A stretch of 64,000 nt of DNA, from the NCBI RefSeq assembly GCF_037975245.1, contig NC_092570.1:9447501-9511500 (forward strand), written 5' to 3'. Shown piece by piece: positions 10,101 to 18,455 of this stretch. The first letter of the stretch is position 1. Every line of letters starts with the position of its first letter. Origin of the DNA: Apostichopus japonicus (Eukaryota; Echinodermata; Holothuroidea; Aspidochirotida; Stichopodidae). Both the position numbers and the translations under genes were made by a program. Under the pieces are notes generated by a model that saw only the letters and a list, made by a program, of their open reading frames with translations, did no database searches and was not told where the DNA came from.

Positions 10101-10851
10101 TCAAGCCTGTGCAATTGTTAAGAAATAATTAATTTTTTATCGATTATAAATATATTCATGAATAGAAACTTAATTATAAATAATAATAATTTTAAAACTT
10201 ATATGGTGCTCGTAAACATACATTTAATGGCACCTTACAAAATTTCAACCCTGGTCATTGGTAACTTGACACACCTACACACCAAAGTGTGCACAATTCA
10301 ATCAATCTCTCCTGGGGCACCACAGTGCACCACAACCACGTGTCCCCCGGGGACTTCCCATAGGGTGCAGCCACAAACCGGCGCACGCAACTATATTTAC
10401 AAGATACCTCGCAGGTCCCCATTTATACACCTGGGTGAAGAGAGATAAAGCGCCTTGCCCGAGGAAACAACGTAATGATCTGGCCAGGGCTCGAACCTGT
10501 AATCCTTAGATCACAAGTCCACTGCCTTAACCTCTTGACCACACAGCCCTTGTATATCCACTTGAGTGACATAGACTTTGCTAGAAAAGTCATTGAATGT
10601 GCACATATAAACATGCTAATCTATTTCTAATTGTGAGAGGGTTTGGGGGGGGGGGGGGGGTCGCGGGTAAACTATGATATCTATCCTATATAGTTATATA
10701 ATAAACTTACATTTATCTTAAATCTTGGTTTCCAGCGCAGATCTTCAGCCCACTTTGGCGCCACGTATTTGTACATGCGTTTCTTTGCATCGTCTCGTAT
10801 CTTGCGTAGATGCCCATCGTCACTGGGGTCTTTTGCTCCAGAATCCGACAT
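1386..10851 (-). CDS. PLP-dependent D-cysteine desulfhydrase / ACC deaminase-like enzyme, 5' three exons (partial gene)
   Basis: Join of 10711-10851, 3602-3715 and 1386-1544 on the minus strand (138 residues, all phase 0); the gene continues beyond the left edge. The family is fold-type II PLP enzymes that split D-cysteine to pyruvate, H2S and ammonia, or open the ring of ACC; which substrate is used here is unknown. Seen: APKWAEDL near residue 31 matching the PPxWAxxL start of plant members, NTPISKW near 52, VYMKRDD at 69-75, SGHK at 82-85 whose Lys85 aligns with the PLP Schiff-base lysine of the usual SGNK, and CDTVIGCGPITSNNCR at about 101-116 matching the GGxxSNxxR cofactor/substrate loop. 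Odd: His replaces Asn in SGNK, and GP replaces GG. Intron 1 (about 7 kb) carries a sense-oriented LINE. The family call rests on motif recognition; the C-terminal half is not visible. Confidence 0.8.
2106..2485. mobile_element. hAT-like MITE, family A, copy 1
   Basis: Non-autonomous 380-bp element. It is bounded by exact 8-bp duplications CATATACC (2098-2105 and 2486-2493) and terminal inverted repeats CAGTGGCGTAGGAA / CAATGGCGTAGGAA. An 8-bp TSD with CA-starting TIRs is the hAT superfamily signature. The interior holds G and C runs and a duplicated TCAGATGCAATTTGGTG-like segment, with no coding capacity. It lies in intron 2 of the desulfhydrase-like gene. A second copy is at 58899-59243. Confidence 0.9.
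2494..3601. other. Intron sequence without recognised feature
   Basis: Part of intron 2 of the desulfhydrase-like gene. Holds a G run near 3376-3390 and an A run near 3488-3504. ORFs here are short and have no coding character. Confidence 0.5.
3602..3715 (-). CDS. Desulfhydrase-like gene, second coding exon (PLP lysine)
   Basis: Acceptor TTTCTACAG| just above 3715 and donor AAG|GTTAGT below 3602; 38 codons, phase 0 at both ends. Encodes NTPISKWYLPQIP, VYMKRDDFTGG and SGHK. The exon ends exactly on the predicted PLP-binding lysine, and the next exon starts with IRRLE, equivalent to the usual GNKxRKLE. Confidence 0.8.
4093..4126. repeat. (AAT)n tract, 3' tail of the LINE
   Basis: Perfect AAT repeat on the plus strand, which is (ATT)n on the minus strand. 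It directly follows the LINE 3' UTR in the LINE's orientation and is best read as its microsatellite tail. Confidence 0.75.
4241..7973 (-). CDS. LINE ORF2: AP endonuclease / reverse transcriptase, one frameshift
   Basis: Acts as the LINE enzyme: nicks target DNA and copies the element RNA into it (target-primed reverse transcription). Chosen start METNLKLISFNARGL at 7973. The endonuclease shows SFNARG, LQETH, GGDLN, RLDYFLI and SDHSF, so its metal-binding and catalytic residues are present. The reverse transcriptase has LVDFEKAFD, GVRQGCPLSP and catalytic YADDTTLF, at about residues 495-600 of the 1147-residue 3' frame that opens at 7684. Near the C-terminus is CSFC-x7-H-x4-C. The frame breaks near 7603-7613 at a T7 run, where one extra T would explain the shift; the 5' frame ends at 7581. 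No other stop interrupts about 1250 codons. A sequencing or assembly homopolymer error is as likely as a real mutation. Confidence 0.9.
8366..9163 (-). CDS. LINE ORF1 protein (L1-type RNA-binding chaperone)
   Basis: 265 residues from the MSQGEK start at 9163; the frame is open 28 codons further upstream, but that stretch is unlike a protein start. L1-type ORF1 proteins trimerise and coat the element RNA. Seen in order: a basic N-terminus with an AT-hook-like KRPRGRPPG followed by a lysine run; a low-complexity Ser/Asn/Asp segment; a heptad-rich coiled coil from about residue 75 to 150 (LNTIRSEFQRAFETQE onward); then RRNNVRIVG, typical of the L1 RRM domain; then a C-terminal domain with RDRHILAKL and DDLTRDDLEEKRK. 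Intact. ORF2 follows about 390 bp downstream. Confidence 0.85.
   Translation of the reverse strand: MSQGEKRPRGRPPGSQKKKKDSDSQRPDLSSNLTLGLCSSLPRSDDPPASVNDNNGDTTGNPSDNLNSAIERIFRELNTIRSEFQRAFETQEAALNDLKEQNVDLQKTCERFEARITDLEASKDLQATLLNKHERFSRRNNVRIVGIKTEDSEDCIKIVKDVLSKVGIPDCRIERAHRDGRVVTGRDRHILAKLSFYKDKLTARRNQRHALQNEDYFIIDDLTRDDLEEKRKWQKKVSELYQSGTKLHFSGGRWRLSNGKPYNFH
9281..9960. other. AT-rich intron sequence with degenerate short repeats
   Basis: Inside intron 1 of the desulfhydrase-like gene. From about 9730 to 9960 several degenerate copies of a motif like AACTTCAAA(G/A)TA..GAGATAAAA recur. No coding exon recognised. Confidence 0.45.
9965..10105. mobile_element. Possible relic of hAT-like MITE family A
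   Basis: Contains GGGGGAGGGATCTAAGGGGA and GATGCAAAATGGTGCTT, resembling the interior of the family A MITEs at 2106 and 58899. No clean inverted ends or target duplication, so it is an old or partial copy at best. Confidence 0.35.
10180..10552 (-). mobile_element. tRNA-derived SINE with conserved central segment
   Basis: In the minus orientation it opens with a tRNA-like head starting near 10550: an A-box-like GTGTGGTCAAGAGGTTAAGG and a B box GGTTCGAGCCC. A body with CCTCGGGCAAGGCGCTTTAT and ACCCAGGTGTATAAATGGG follows, and it ends in an ATT-rich tail near 10180-10195. The body resembles central domains shared by many marine-animal SINEs. Degenerate folding and internal position argue against a working tRNA. 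Boundaries are approximate. Confidence 0.65.
10711..10851 (-). CDS. Desulfhydrase-like gene, first coding exon
   Basis: ATG at 10851 (minus) with G/A-rich leader; 47 codons ending at an AAT|GTAAGT donor (10705-10710), phase 0. The product is charged at first (MSDSGAKDPSDD) and then has YVAPKWAEDLRWKPRF, the N-terminal entry motif of the family. No in-frame upstream ATG was preferred because the 5' flank is AT-rich and not coding-like. Confidence 0.75.
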
Positions 10852-11471
10852 ATTCCTCACAATAGCGAAGGCAAAATACTTCAGCTCTTAATTTTCAACA
10901 CCTTCTCTGTTCTAATTTGACCAAAATTCAAGAAAATAAAAAACAACTGCATTAATCAGTTACTAGTCTTGTAGACACTCTATAATTTAAAGACTTGATT
11001 TAAATATGTTACAGTTTTATATAACCTTCTTTGACACAGTTCGTCGCGTTTAAAAATTATGGAAACGAATGTGATACGGCGAGATTTATTACAGTGTAAC
11101 GCTGACTTTGGTCTACTTCTTAGAAAACAACACAGTCGGTCGAAAGACGAAGAGTGTGTCCTTTTATTTACTCGAAATATTTTATTGTTCAAATGTGTAC
11201 AGCTGATTTGTTTGTGACTGATAAATTGAAGAGCAGCTACACGGGTTTACAATACACAGTATTAGTAACTAATGTTATATCTAATCGTTTACTTCTCAAT
11301 ATAACATCTACAACGACGAGCACTAGCTCATGATCAAGAACGAGCATACCCTTGGGCATATACATATAACTCAGTATGTAACACTGTAGCTAAAAATACT
11401 GGTATATTATACTGGTATATTAAGGAGTGGTACATTAAAAATACTGGTATATTAAAAATACTGGTATATTA
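10852..11471. other. Upstream flank of the desulfhydrase-like gene
   Basis: Presumed 5' UTR/promoter side of the minus-strand gene that starts at 10851. No confident TATA box or initiator picked. From about 11390 short copies of ACTGGTATATTA(AAAAT/AGGAGTG) recur just before the SINE. Confidence 0.35.
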
Positions 11472-11695
11472 AGGAGTGTTAGCTCAGTGCTTAACGCCGG
11501 TGCCTTTCAATCATAAGGTCCCCTGTTCGAGTCACTCCCAGATTAATGTATGTCGTCCAGTTACAGAGTTGTTGACAATTATCAATTCATAATCATGGAC
11601 GTTAAATATGAATGTAAGAGACTGACTTCGGTCAGCTTGCGGCTTTGATAAGCCAATGCGGCTTCTTCGCGAGTTCCTGCTTGCAGGAGGATCTA
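11472..11695 (+). mobile_element. tRNA-derived SINE (family S1), copy 1
   Basis: Begins AGGAGTGTTAGCTCAGTGCTT with an A-box-like TAGCTCAGTG and a B-box-like TGTTCGAGTCAC, followed by a body ending TTCTTCGCGAGTTCCTGCTTGC and GAGGATCT. The same sequence recurs at 62358-62605, and its 3' end recurs at 52622. tRNA-like promoter plus dispersed copies define a SINE. It abuts the LINE relic at 11696. Confidence 0.8.
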
Positions 11696-12412
11696 TATTT
11701 CCTCCCACAGCATATCCTTAGAATGCTTTATCAAACATTAGTTCTGCCACACCTATCCTACTGTACAACTATTTGGTCTGGTACATACAATATTAACATT
11801 GACCGCCTAAATATTCTCCAAAAGAGGGCTATGCATCACATTGCTAATGCCCCACCACTTGAACATATACTAGTGGAATATTCAAGTCCCTAAATTAAAC
11901 TTGGTGAAATTATAACAGTCAAGGTTGCTACCTTTGCTTACAAAGCATGGAATGGAATACTGCCATCACTTTTAATGTAGTAACAGAGTCTTACATAACC
12001 ATCACACAAGACAAGCCGACAACGCTCATTGCAATTTTTACCATAGTAACATAGGGAAATTCAGTCTTCGTAATAGAGCAATACAAATTTGGAACGATCT
12101 GTCAACAAATTTGAAGTCTATAACTTCAAAACCCACATTCACCACACATTTGAAAAAGGAATTTATTAACTCGTACTAGTATTATATAATCTATTAACGT
12201 ATCCATCTCAGCATCATTAGGATATTATTACTGTGTATTTAATCCTTACGTATATACTGTATTATTTATATTTGTACAATTTTCTTTTCTTTTCTCCAAA
12301 GGGAGTCTCCTACCTTGTTAAGTCTTTTTAAGACTTTATAGGAGACTTCCTTTCCGATTGTACACAATTGGCGATAAAAAAAAATGAATTAAACTGACTG
12401 AACTGAGTACAG
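11696..12412 (+). mobile_element. 3' relic of a second non-LTR retrotransposon
   Basis: Plus-strand frame reads FLPQHILRMLYQTLVLPHLS and then LNILQKRAMHHI, the post-RT thumb region typical of CR1/L2/Jockey-like LINEs. After frame breaks it reads KFSLRNRAIQIWNDL, the usual near-C-terminal segment, and ends around 12175. A 3' UTR follows with a hairpin (GGAGTCTCCTAC / ATAGGAGACTTCC) and a terminal GACTGAACTGA-type repeat. Heavily truncated and disrupted; it joins directly to the SINE on its left. Confidence 0.75.
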
Positions 12413-13191
12413 ACGTTTTCACATGCAATTGGTACGTGAGAACGTTTCTCGTGAGTAGACTTTCTCGCAACTAGAGGACTTAACTATGATAAACAATTAG
12501 TAAGATCTCTTATGTGAAGATTGCGTAAATTAATTATGAGTACGTTTCTGATGAGAAGATATCTCGCAAGTCGAGTTTCTTGTCAAGTCTACGAACTAGG
12601 TTGACTTCAAACACATAAATATTTGGGACCTAAACTCAATAAAACTAGTTCCTAATTATCACTCAATTAAATAAATAGATCTTTAACGTTATCCCTACCA
12701 GTAACTTAGCCAAAATACGGTTCATGTTGCCTAGAATTAACACTTAAACTTAAACTTACATTCTGATATCCTATCCGTTCGCTGGCTGCCTTCTTCTCTC
12801 TTTGCAATCATAACAGGTACTTATGATACTATCACACGGATTATCTAACTAGGGTGATGATATCGCCTGTCTAGTGATTATTTTGGCTTATTCAAAAACA
12901 TGTCACGCTTGAAGACTTATCTGATTTTACAATCTTTGGTATAAGTATTATAATCAATTATAATATTATAATAAGTATTATAATCCATGGTATAATACAG
13001 CTATGGAGACACCAGTTACCGAATACATTAATTCAGTTATCAATTTACACTATTACACCTAAGTATGTCTGGAAACGAGAGAAAGGCCTATGCTGAAATC
13101 ATATTTTAACGTGTTCTTTTGTTGTTGTTAATATGATGTTTCCTCACTCTGCGTCACTTGGGTAAAAGGCTCATTGCCAGTAACATTATGC
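12413..13191. other. AT-rich non-coding stretch
   Basis: Holds repeated short motifs such as GAGAACGTTTCTCGTGAGTAG and TCTCGCAA(C/G)T (12430-12600) and TATAAT-rich sequence near 12950. No exon recognised. Confidence 0.4.
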
Positions 13192-13199
13192 TGTGTATT

Positions 13200-13483
13200 C
13201 AGGCGCGTAGCCAAGGGGGGGGGGGGCGAAGGGGGCAGCCGCCCCCCTTGAGCAAATTTTTTTTTAATGTTTTTATGATATCGCTAGTATTTTCAAAAGA
13301 GAAAATGCTAAGATTCAACTTACAAGGCCTGAGAAGTGCCTTTTCCAGCGATCTGGGGGCATTCTAAGCCAAAATTTTCTTGTACGCTTCGCGCCAACTT
13401 ATGGTGGCGCTACGCTTAGATAGTTTACAATGCCGAATCTACAGTTTCGCCCATCCCTTGGCAAATTCCTGGCTACGCGCCTG
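13200..13483. mobile_element. hAT-like MITE, family B
   Basis: 284 bp with inverted ends CAGGCGCGTAGCCA(A/G)G and exact 8-bp duplications TGTGTATT (13192-13199 and 13484-13491). Non-coding interior with a G run next to the left end. Its right half (GCGCCAACTTATGGTGGCG onward) resembles an internal part of the family C elements. Confidence 0.9.
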
Positions 13484-13605
13484 TGTGTATTATTGTGGTA
13501 GGGTCTGACCTCCGGCCATTGGGTATCCAGAACCCATTCCCCGTTCCCCTCCTTCAAAGCAAAACAAGAGCGGATTTTCAGTCACACGTAAAAGTAAAAT
13601 TGGTT

Positions 13606-13639
13606 TGTATAGAGGTGCGAGCATAGCGCGGGGTTAGAG
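13606..13639 (+). repeat. Left piece of a minisatellite split by a MITE
   Basis: GTATAGAGGTGCGAGCATA and the following GGGGTTAGAG match units of the array at 14289-15150. The two pieces are separated by the family C MITE, whose target duplication GGTTAGAG lies in the repeat itself. Confidence 0.75.
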
Positions 13640-14288
13640 CAAGGGCGGCGGAAGCACTTTTAATCTGGGGGGGCACCGACATCAAAGGGCACTTTGCAGA
13701 AATTCGATTGGACTGATGCAGCCTTATATTTAGTACCCTTTATTAACTCTTATTGTATTATCTTATTTGCGTATACACATTACCCCACCAACGCCCCCCC
13801 CCCCCCCCTTCAAGGAAAATATGCATACTAGCACTGCAATATCCAATATGCAAATTGGGAAACAAGGAACACATTTTCTTTTGAGACAAAATGAGGTGAA
13901 ATCATGCTAGGTGCTAATGTAGGAATCTTCCGAATTAGAGTTTATTTCTTGTCGATATCTTAACAATTTGTTTCCATTCGAAATAGCTTTGAGTTTGACC
14001 CACAGAAATTCATTAAAAGTCAGGGGCGTAACCAGGATTCGCAAAGTTATATGCACGACTATCTGAGCGGAGCGCCACCATCGGTTGGCGCGGAGCGTAC
14101 AAGAAAATTTTTGGTTTTACAAACCCCTCAGATGGCTGGAAACGGCCCTTCCCGAGTGTTCATTCTGGTTGCCTGGCCTCTTGCTAACTTGAGACACCTC
14201 AATTTTTATGTAGAAAAAGGGCACATTTTTAACCTGAGGAAAAGTGGGGGGCACGTGCCCCCTGTGCCCCCCGGTTCCGCCGCCCTTG
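13640..14288. mobile_element. hAT-like MITE, family C, copy 1
   Basis: 649 bp, ends CAAGGGCGGCGG / CCGCCGCCCTTG, exact 8-bp duplications GGTTAGAG (13632-13639 and 14289-14296). Colinear with 60343-60979 in opposite orientation. Contains an internal CAGGGGCGTAACCAGGA near 14021 that looks like a family B terminus, so the element appears composite. It lies inside the GTATAGAGGTGGG minisatellite. No coding capacity. Confidence 0.9.
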
Positions 14289-15150
14289 GGTTAGAGGTGT
14301 GGTGTAGAGGTGGGGGCGGTATAGAGGTGGTTAATTTAGAAGTGGGCTATTGAGGTGGGGTACAGAGGTGGAAATATAGAGGTACGAATATATAGAGGTG
14401 CAAGTATAGAGGTGTAGGTATACAGGTGGAAGTATAGAAGTGGGGGTAAATAGGTGGGGTATAGAGGTGGGGGTATAGAGGTGGGGGTAAAGAGTTGGAG
14501 GTCAGTATAGAGGTGGAGGTCAGTAAAGAGGTGGGGTATAGAGGTGCGAGCATATATAGAGGTGAGACTACAGACGTGGGGTTAGAGGTGGGAGTAGAGT
14601 TGGGGTATAGAGGTGGGTATAGGAGTGGGTATCGAGGTGGGGTACATAGGTGGGAATATAGAGGTACTAGTATATAGAGATGCGAGTATAGAGGTGGAAG
14701 TATACAGGTAGGGGTATACAGATGGAGGTATAGAGTGGGGGTATAGAGATTGAGGTATAGAGTTGGGGGTATTGAGTGGGGGTATAGAGGTGGGGTATAG
14801 AGGTGGAGGTATATAGTGGGGGTATAGAGGTGAGGTATATAGGTGGGGGTATTGAGTGGGGTATAGAGGTGGAGGTCAGTATAGAGATGGGGTATAGAGG
14901 TGCGAGTATATATAGAGGTGAGACTATAGCGGTGGGGTTAAAGGTGGATGTATAGAGATGGAGGTATTGAGATGGGGGTAGAGAGATGGCGGTATTGAGA
15001 TTGGCCACAAAGGGGAGGTATAGAGGTTGGGGTCAAGACATGGGGTATATAAATTTGGCATGGAGGTGGTGGTATATAGGAGATATTGAGGTGGGGTATA
15101 GAGGTAGCATACTTAGGTATAGAGGTGGGGGTATAGAGTGGATAATATAT
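14289..15150 (+). repeat. G-rich GTATAGAGGTGGG minisatellite
   Basis: Degenerate 12-16 bp units of (G/T)ATAGAGGTGGGG-type. Longer blocks recur: a segment with GAGGTGCGAG.ATATATAGAGGTGAGACTA is at about 14540 and again at about 14900, and one with AATATAGAGGTAC at about 14370 and 14655. This points to a higher-order organisation of roughly 0.28-0.36 kb. Frequent GGGG runs on one strand could form G-quadruplexes. Confidence 0.85.
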
Positions 15151-16680
15151 ATGGTAAGAGAGGAGAGTTTAATCGTGGTAACCTTTCTGAAGAACAGTCA
15201 TGGTCCCTCAACAATAATTCCGATTTAATACATACTATAATAATAAGCATTTACTTTTAAGACGCTGAAGTGTACGGGCTTATGGATTACAACTTACACG
15301 TCGGGTGGCTTCCAATTCATCATTTTAACTCAAATTTGGAATCTTTTCCAATTTAGAAAGTCATTTCAGTTGGGTAAACCGTAGATTGTTCCAGGCCGAG
15401 TTTCGAACCCGGAACCTCCCGATTGTTAAGCCTCATTGCTTCAGATGCACCGATTGCGGAAAGTTTCCTACCAGATCATGCATTGCGGCAAGTAGAACAT
15501 TGCTCTGTGTCTGTCTACTCTGTGAAGTTTGTATTATCACTCAAAATGATGCATATGTTGTTAATTGGTAACCTTACTAGTTCAAGGGCCACAAAAATAA
15601 CTTTCGCCATGATTTCCTCATACAAATTTGTATGGTCTGGCCGACGAGACGGAACCAAGTGAGGAGGGGGGGGGTCTTGGTCAAGTAGGGGTATCGGGAA
15701 TTACACAGGCCTATTTTCATTTGCATACATTTACCGTCAAGTAAAGTGCCTTTACTCTAATACTAGTATTTGTTCGTAACTATCCCTCTACTAAGAACAT
15801 AGTCAACAGTGGCGCCACCAGCCTTTCCATCAGTGGCGGGAGAGAGGCTTATGGGGTCAAGCCGAACTTGGAGCAGGGTGAAAGGTGTGGGGGGGAGGGG
15901 GGGGGTCAGCATATAATCTTTTTTAATAATCCACTGTTATGTCCAGAACTATGAAACCTTCAGAGAGCAGTCGCAGTTAACACAGCTATGTTTAATTAAT
16001 TGGGAATTGATTCGGTAGCTGATTAAAATTGTTTCGCTTGCTTGTGTAAGCTCATTTGTTTTCAACATATTCCACTAAACTTATTGATGCATAAAAGTGC
16101 GTTTCATCAGTATCTCATTTGTAGGTGGTGAGAGGGCAAGCTAAATGAGGTCCTACACATGTATTTCCCTCAGCCATTGTTTACGCCATATGTGCGTCAA
16201 AATGGGCGGGGCATTGAAACTGAAATGGACTCCGCGAGTGCCATTCTTGGGAAAGAGTCTAAGCACATGGTAATGTATCAGTTTGTTGCCGCTTTGAATA
16301 GTTTGGTTCGGGATTCATTTTATTTATTAAATATTTGAGGGAGCCAAGAGAGGGGGAATTAATCCTTAAGTGACCAACCATTAAAAGGCTAGTCAGCACA
16401 CATACACAGGACAGAGTAAGAAATGCATAATGTGTGTGTGGGGGGGGGGGTGCGAGGAGCCGATGCCCATACTTTAAATCAATGCAAGCCAATTTAATCA
16501 ATCAGATGTGTGCCTTGCATGGTAAATGATTGAAAAATCATAAGCATTAGCTTCGAATATCCCCCCCCCCCCAAAAAAAAAAAAAAAAAAAATTAAGAAT
16601 TGGGGGGATTTGTTATGCCAGTTTTTGAATGACTAGCCAACTATTTAATACAAAATTATTCTTAAAAAGAAAATGATGAA
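15151..16680. other. Intergenic stretch between the two minus-strand genes
   Basis: Holds G runs near 15666 and 15889-15905, a C run plus A run near 16561-16590, and a tRNA-like SINE head at 15390-15500. No coding exon recognised. Confidence 0.4.
15390..15500 (-). mobile_element. Possible tRNA-derived SINE head
   Basis: In minus orientation a B-box-like GGTTCCGGGTTCGAAACTCGG is preceded by AATGAGGCTTAACAATCGGG. The D-arm region is poor and no clover-leaf can be drawn with confidence, so a degraded SINE or tRNA pseudogene is likelier than a gene. Confidence 0.35.
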
Positions 16681-16757
16681 CTGAATAAAAATAAACTAGA
16701 TACAACAAGCAAATACATAGTCAAAAATAAGAGAGAAATTTTTAATCTAGTTCAAAC

Positions 16758-16763
16758 TTTATT
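16758..16763 (-). terminator. Candidate poly(A) signal of the SLC24-like gene
   Basis: TTTATT on the plus strand is AATAAA on the minus strand, about 1.5 kb below the stop at 18249. Another candidate lies at 17588-17593. Which is used cannot be told from sequence alone. Confidence 0.25.
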
Positions 16764-18248
16764 AATATTTTCAATAAATATCAAACTTCTATACAACTTT
16801 TCTTCATATTTATAATAATGAACACACTCGAATAATAGTAAAACCAACCTTTTATACAATGAATAAAATATTTATACTTTACATCATATGGAACTGTTAA
16901 TGTTTTATCACACACAACTCTAAAATACCATGTACAGGCACAGCTCAATAAATATTTGATTACCCCTCGTATTAAAACGTGAGAGGAGGTAACCCTTCCT
17001 CTTTAACTTTCTGCTCTTCTATAACTAATAATTCAACCATGGACAGCGCTCTTTAAGTACCCCTCTTCTGTAAAGATGCCACAGGTGACTCCATTTTATG
17101 GGCGGATTCCGTTAGAGTCGTCCAACTCCACTTCGGCTGTAGCCTTCTTGAGTCGACATATCAGTTCAAAACATTTAATTCACATCATTTCATCGCGACG
17201 AAAAAATTCATCTGGGAATTTGTTCTATTTCTTTCTTCTTCTTTTGTTTCTTCTTTTGTTCTTTCTTTCTTTCTTTGTTTGTTTCTTTTGAAACTCTAAA
17301 GGTTTAACAGCACACAGTTAAGACGAAAGCACACATTTTTTTGTTGTTGCACATTACCAACTATAATGGTTGGCAAATTACGAAGAGGGTAACAGTTAAA
17401 AAAGAATCTCACAAATAAAGCCGAATCAGAAATAACAGAACAGAATTTTGGGGGGCTCTAGAGTTGAACCCAAAAACTCAATCGATTCTATTTTTAACTT
17501 TGTTTCTGTCTCTTCTTTGGTTCAACTTTGGACAAAGCTTGTTGATTGCAATCATTGTTTTTGCACTGAAATTAATTCAAATTTTCATTTTATTTATTTC
17601 ATTTTTTCTCTCTTCATAAATATATTATTTCTGAGGGTTTCTGAGGGCACAGCGTGCCCATCAAATACAATTTCTTAAAGCATGGAATGTGGATTTTACA
17701 CGAAATATTGCATGCATAAATAGAAACAAAAGTTGATCTCCTGAGGGAAAAATAAGAAAAGAATAACAAGAAACTGCAATTTTCCTTGTTCTTTTTGAAA
17801 AGAAAAGAAAGCAGAAACAAGAAAAAAACAAAGGAGATTGTAAAACCAAAAAAATGCGCTATGGAAAGACCATGGTAGACGGAAAGAACATGGAAACAAA
17901 AGAAAGGCAAACATGGAAAAAATGTACAAAGGCAATGTACAATGTGTATTGTTATTAATGATTATTATGTCAATCTTTTCATCAAGTTTCCATTCTGTAG
18001 GTATATATTTATGTATATATACAAGTTTCTCATTAGAAGAGAGTTCCATTAAAAGTACAGGTAGATTCCAAATTATTTGCACACTTTTGTCCACTAGAAA
18101 GTCGTCTCAAAACCTTGAAAGCCTCTTTTTCCAAACGATTCACTTTTCATTTAAAATATCTCCTCCAAAATGTTTTGCATTGATTGACAAGTCAGTTTCT
18201 CTCAGCAGTCCCATTAAAATCCGGCAAAATGTAATCTGTCGTAGTAAA

Positions 18249-18455
18249 TCAGCAGTTGTAATCGCATACGAATTCTTGGACGAAGCAATACACCAGGAAC
18301 ACGACGTACATGGACACGAAACTGACGCCGATGATCCAGTTGAGGCGGAAGCGAACGCAGGCGAACATCGCCAAAGTCAGAGCCAGGATGAGGAGCAGAA
18401 TGAAACCAAATTTCGCGTGTGGGGTGACGGGTAGATTTCCGCTGGCTCGCAAGTC
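18249..18455 (-). CDS. SLC24A: SLC24-like exon 11 (C-terminus)
   Basis: Acceptor GTTTGCCAG| and stop TGA at 18249-18251. Encodes [19 protein letters not shown] and [17 protein letters not shown], the last two helices, and ends EFVCDYNC. The 3' UTR should continue to about 17.56 or 16.74 kb. Confidence 0.9.
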   Translation of the reverse strand, partial: DLRASGNLPVTPHAKFGFILLLILALTLAMFACVRFRLNWIIGVSFVSMYVVFLVYCFVQEFVCDYNC

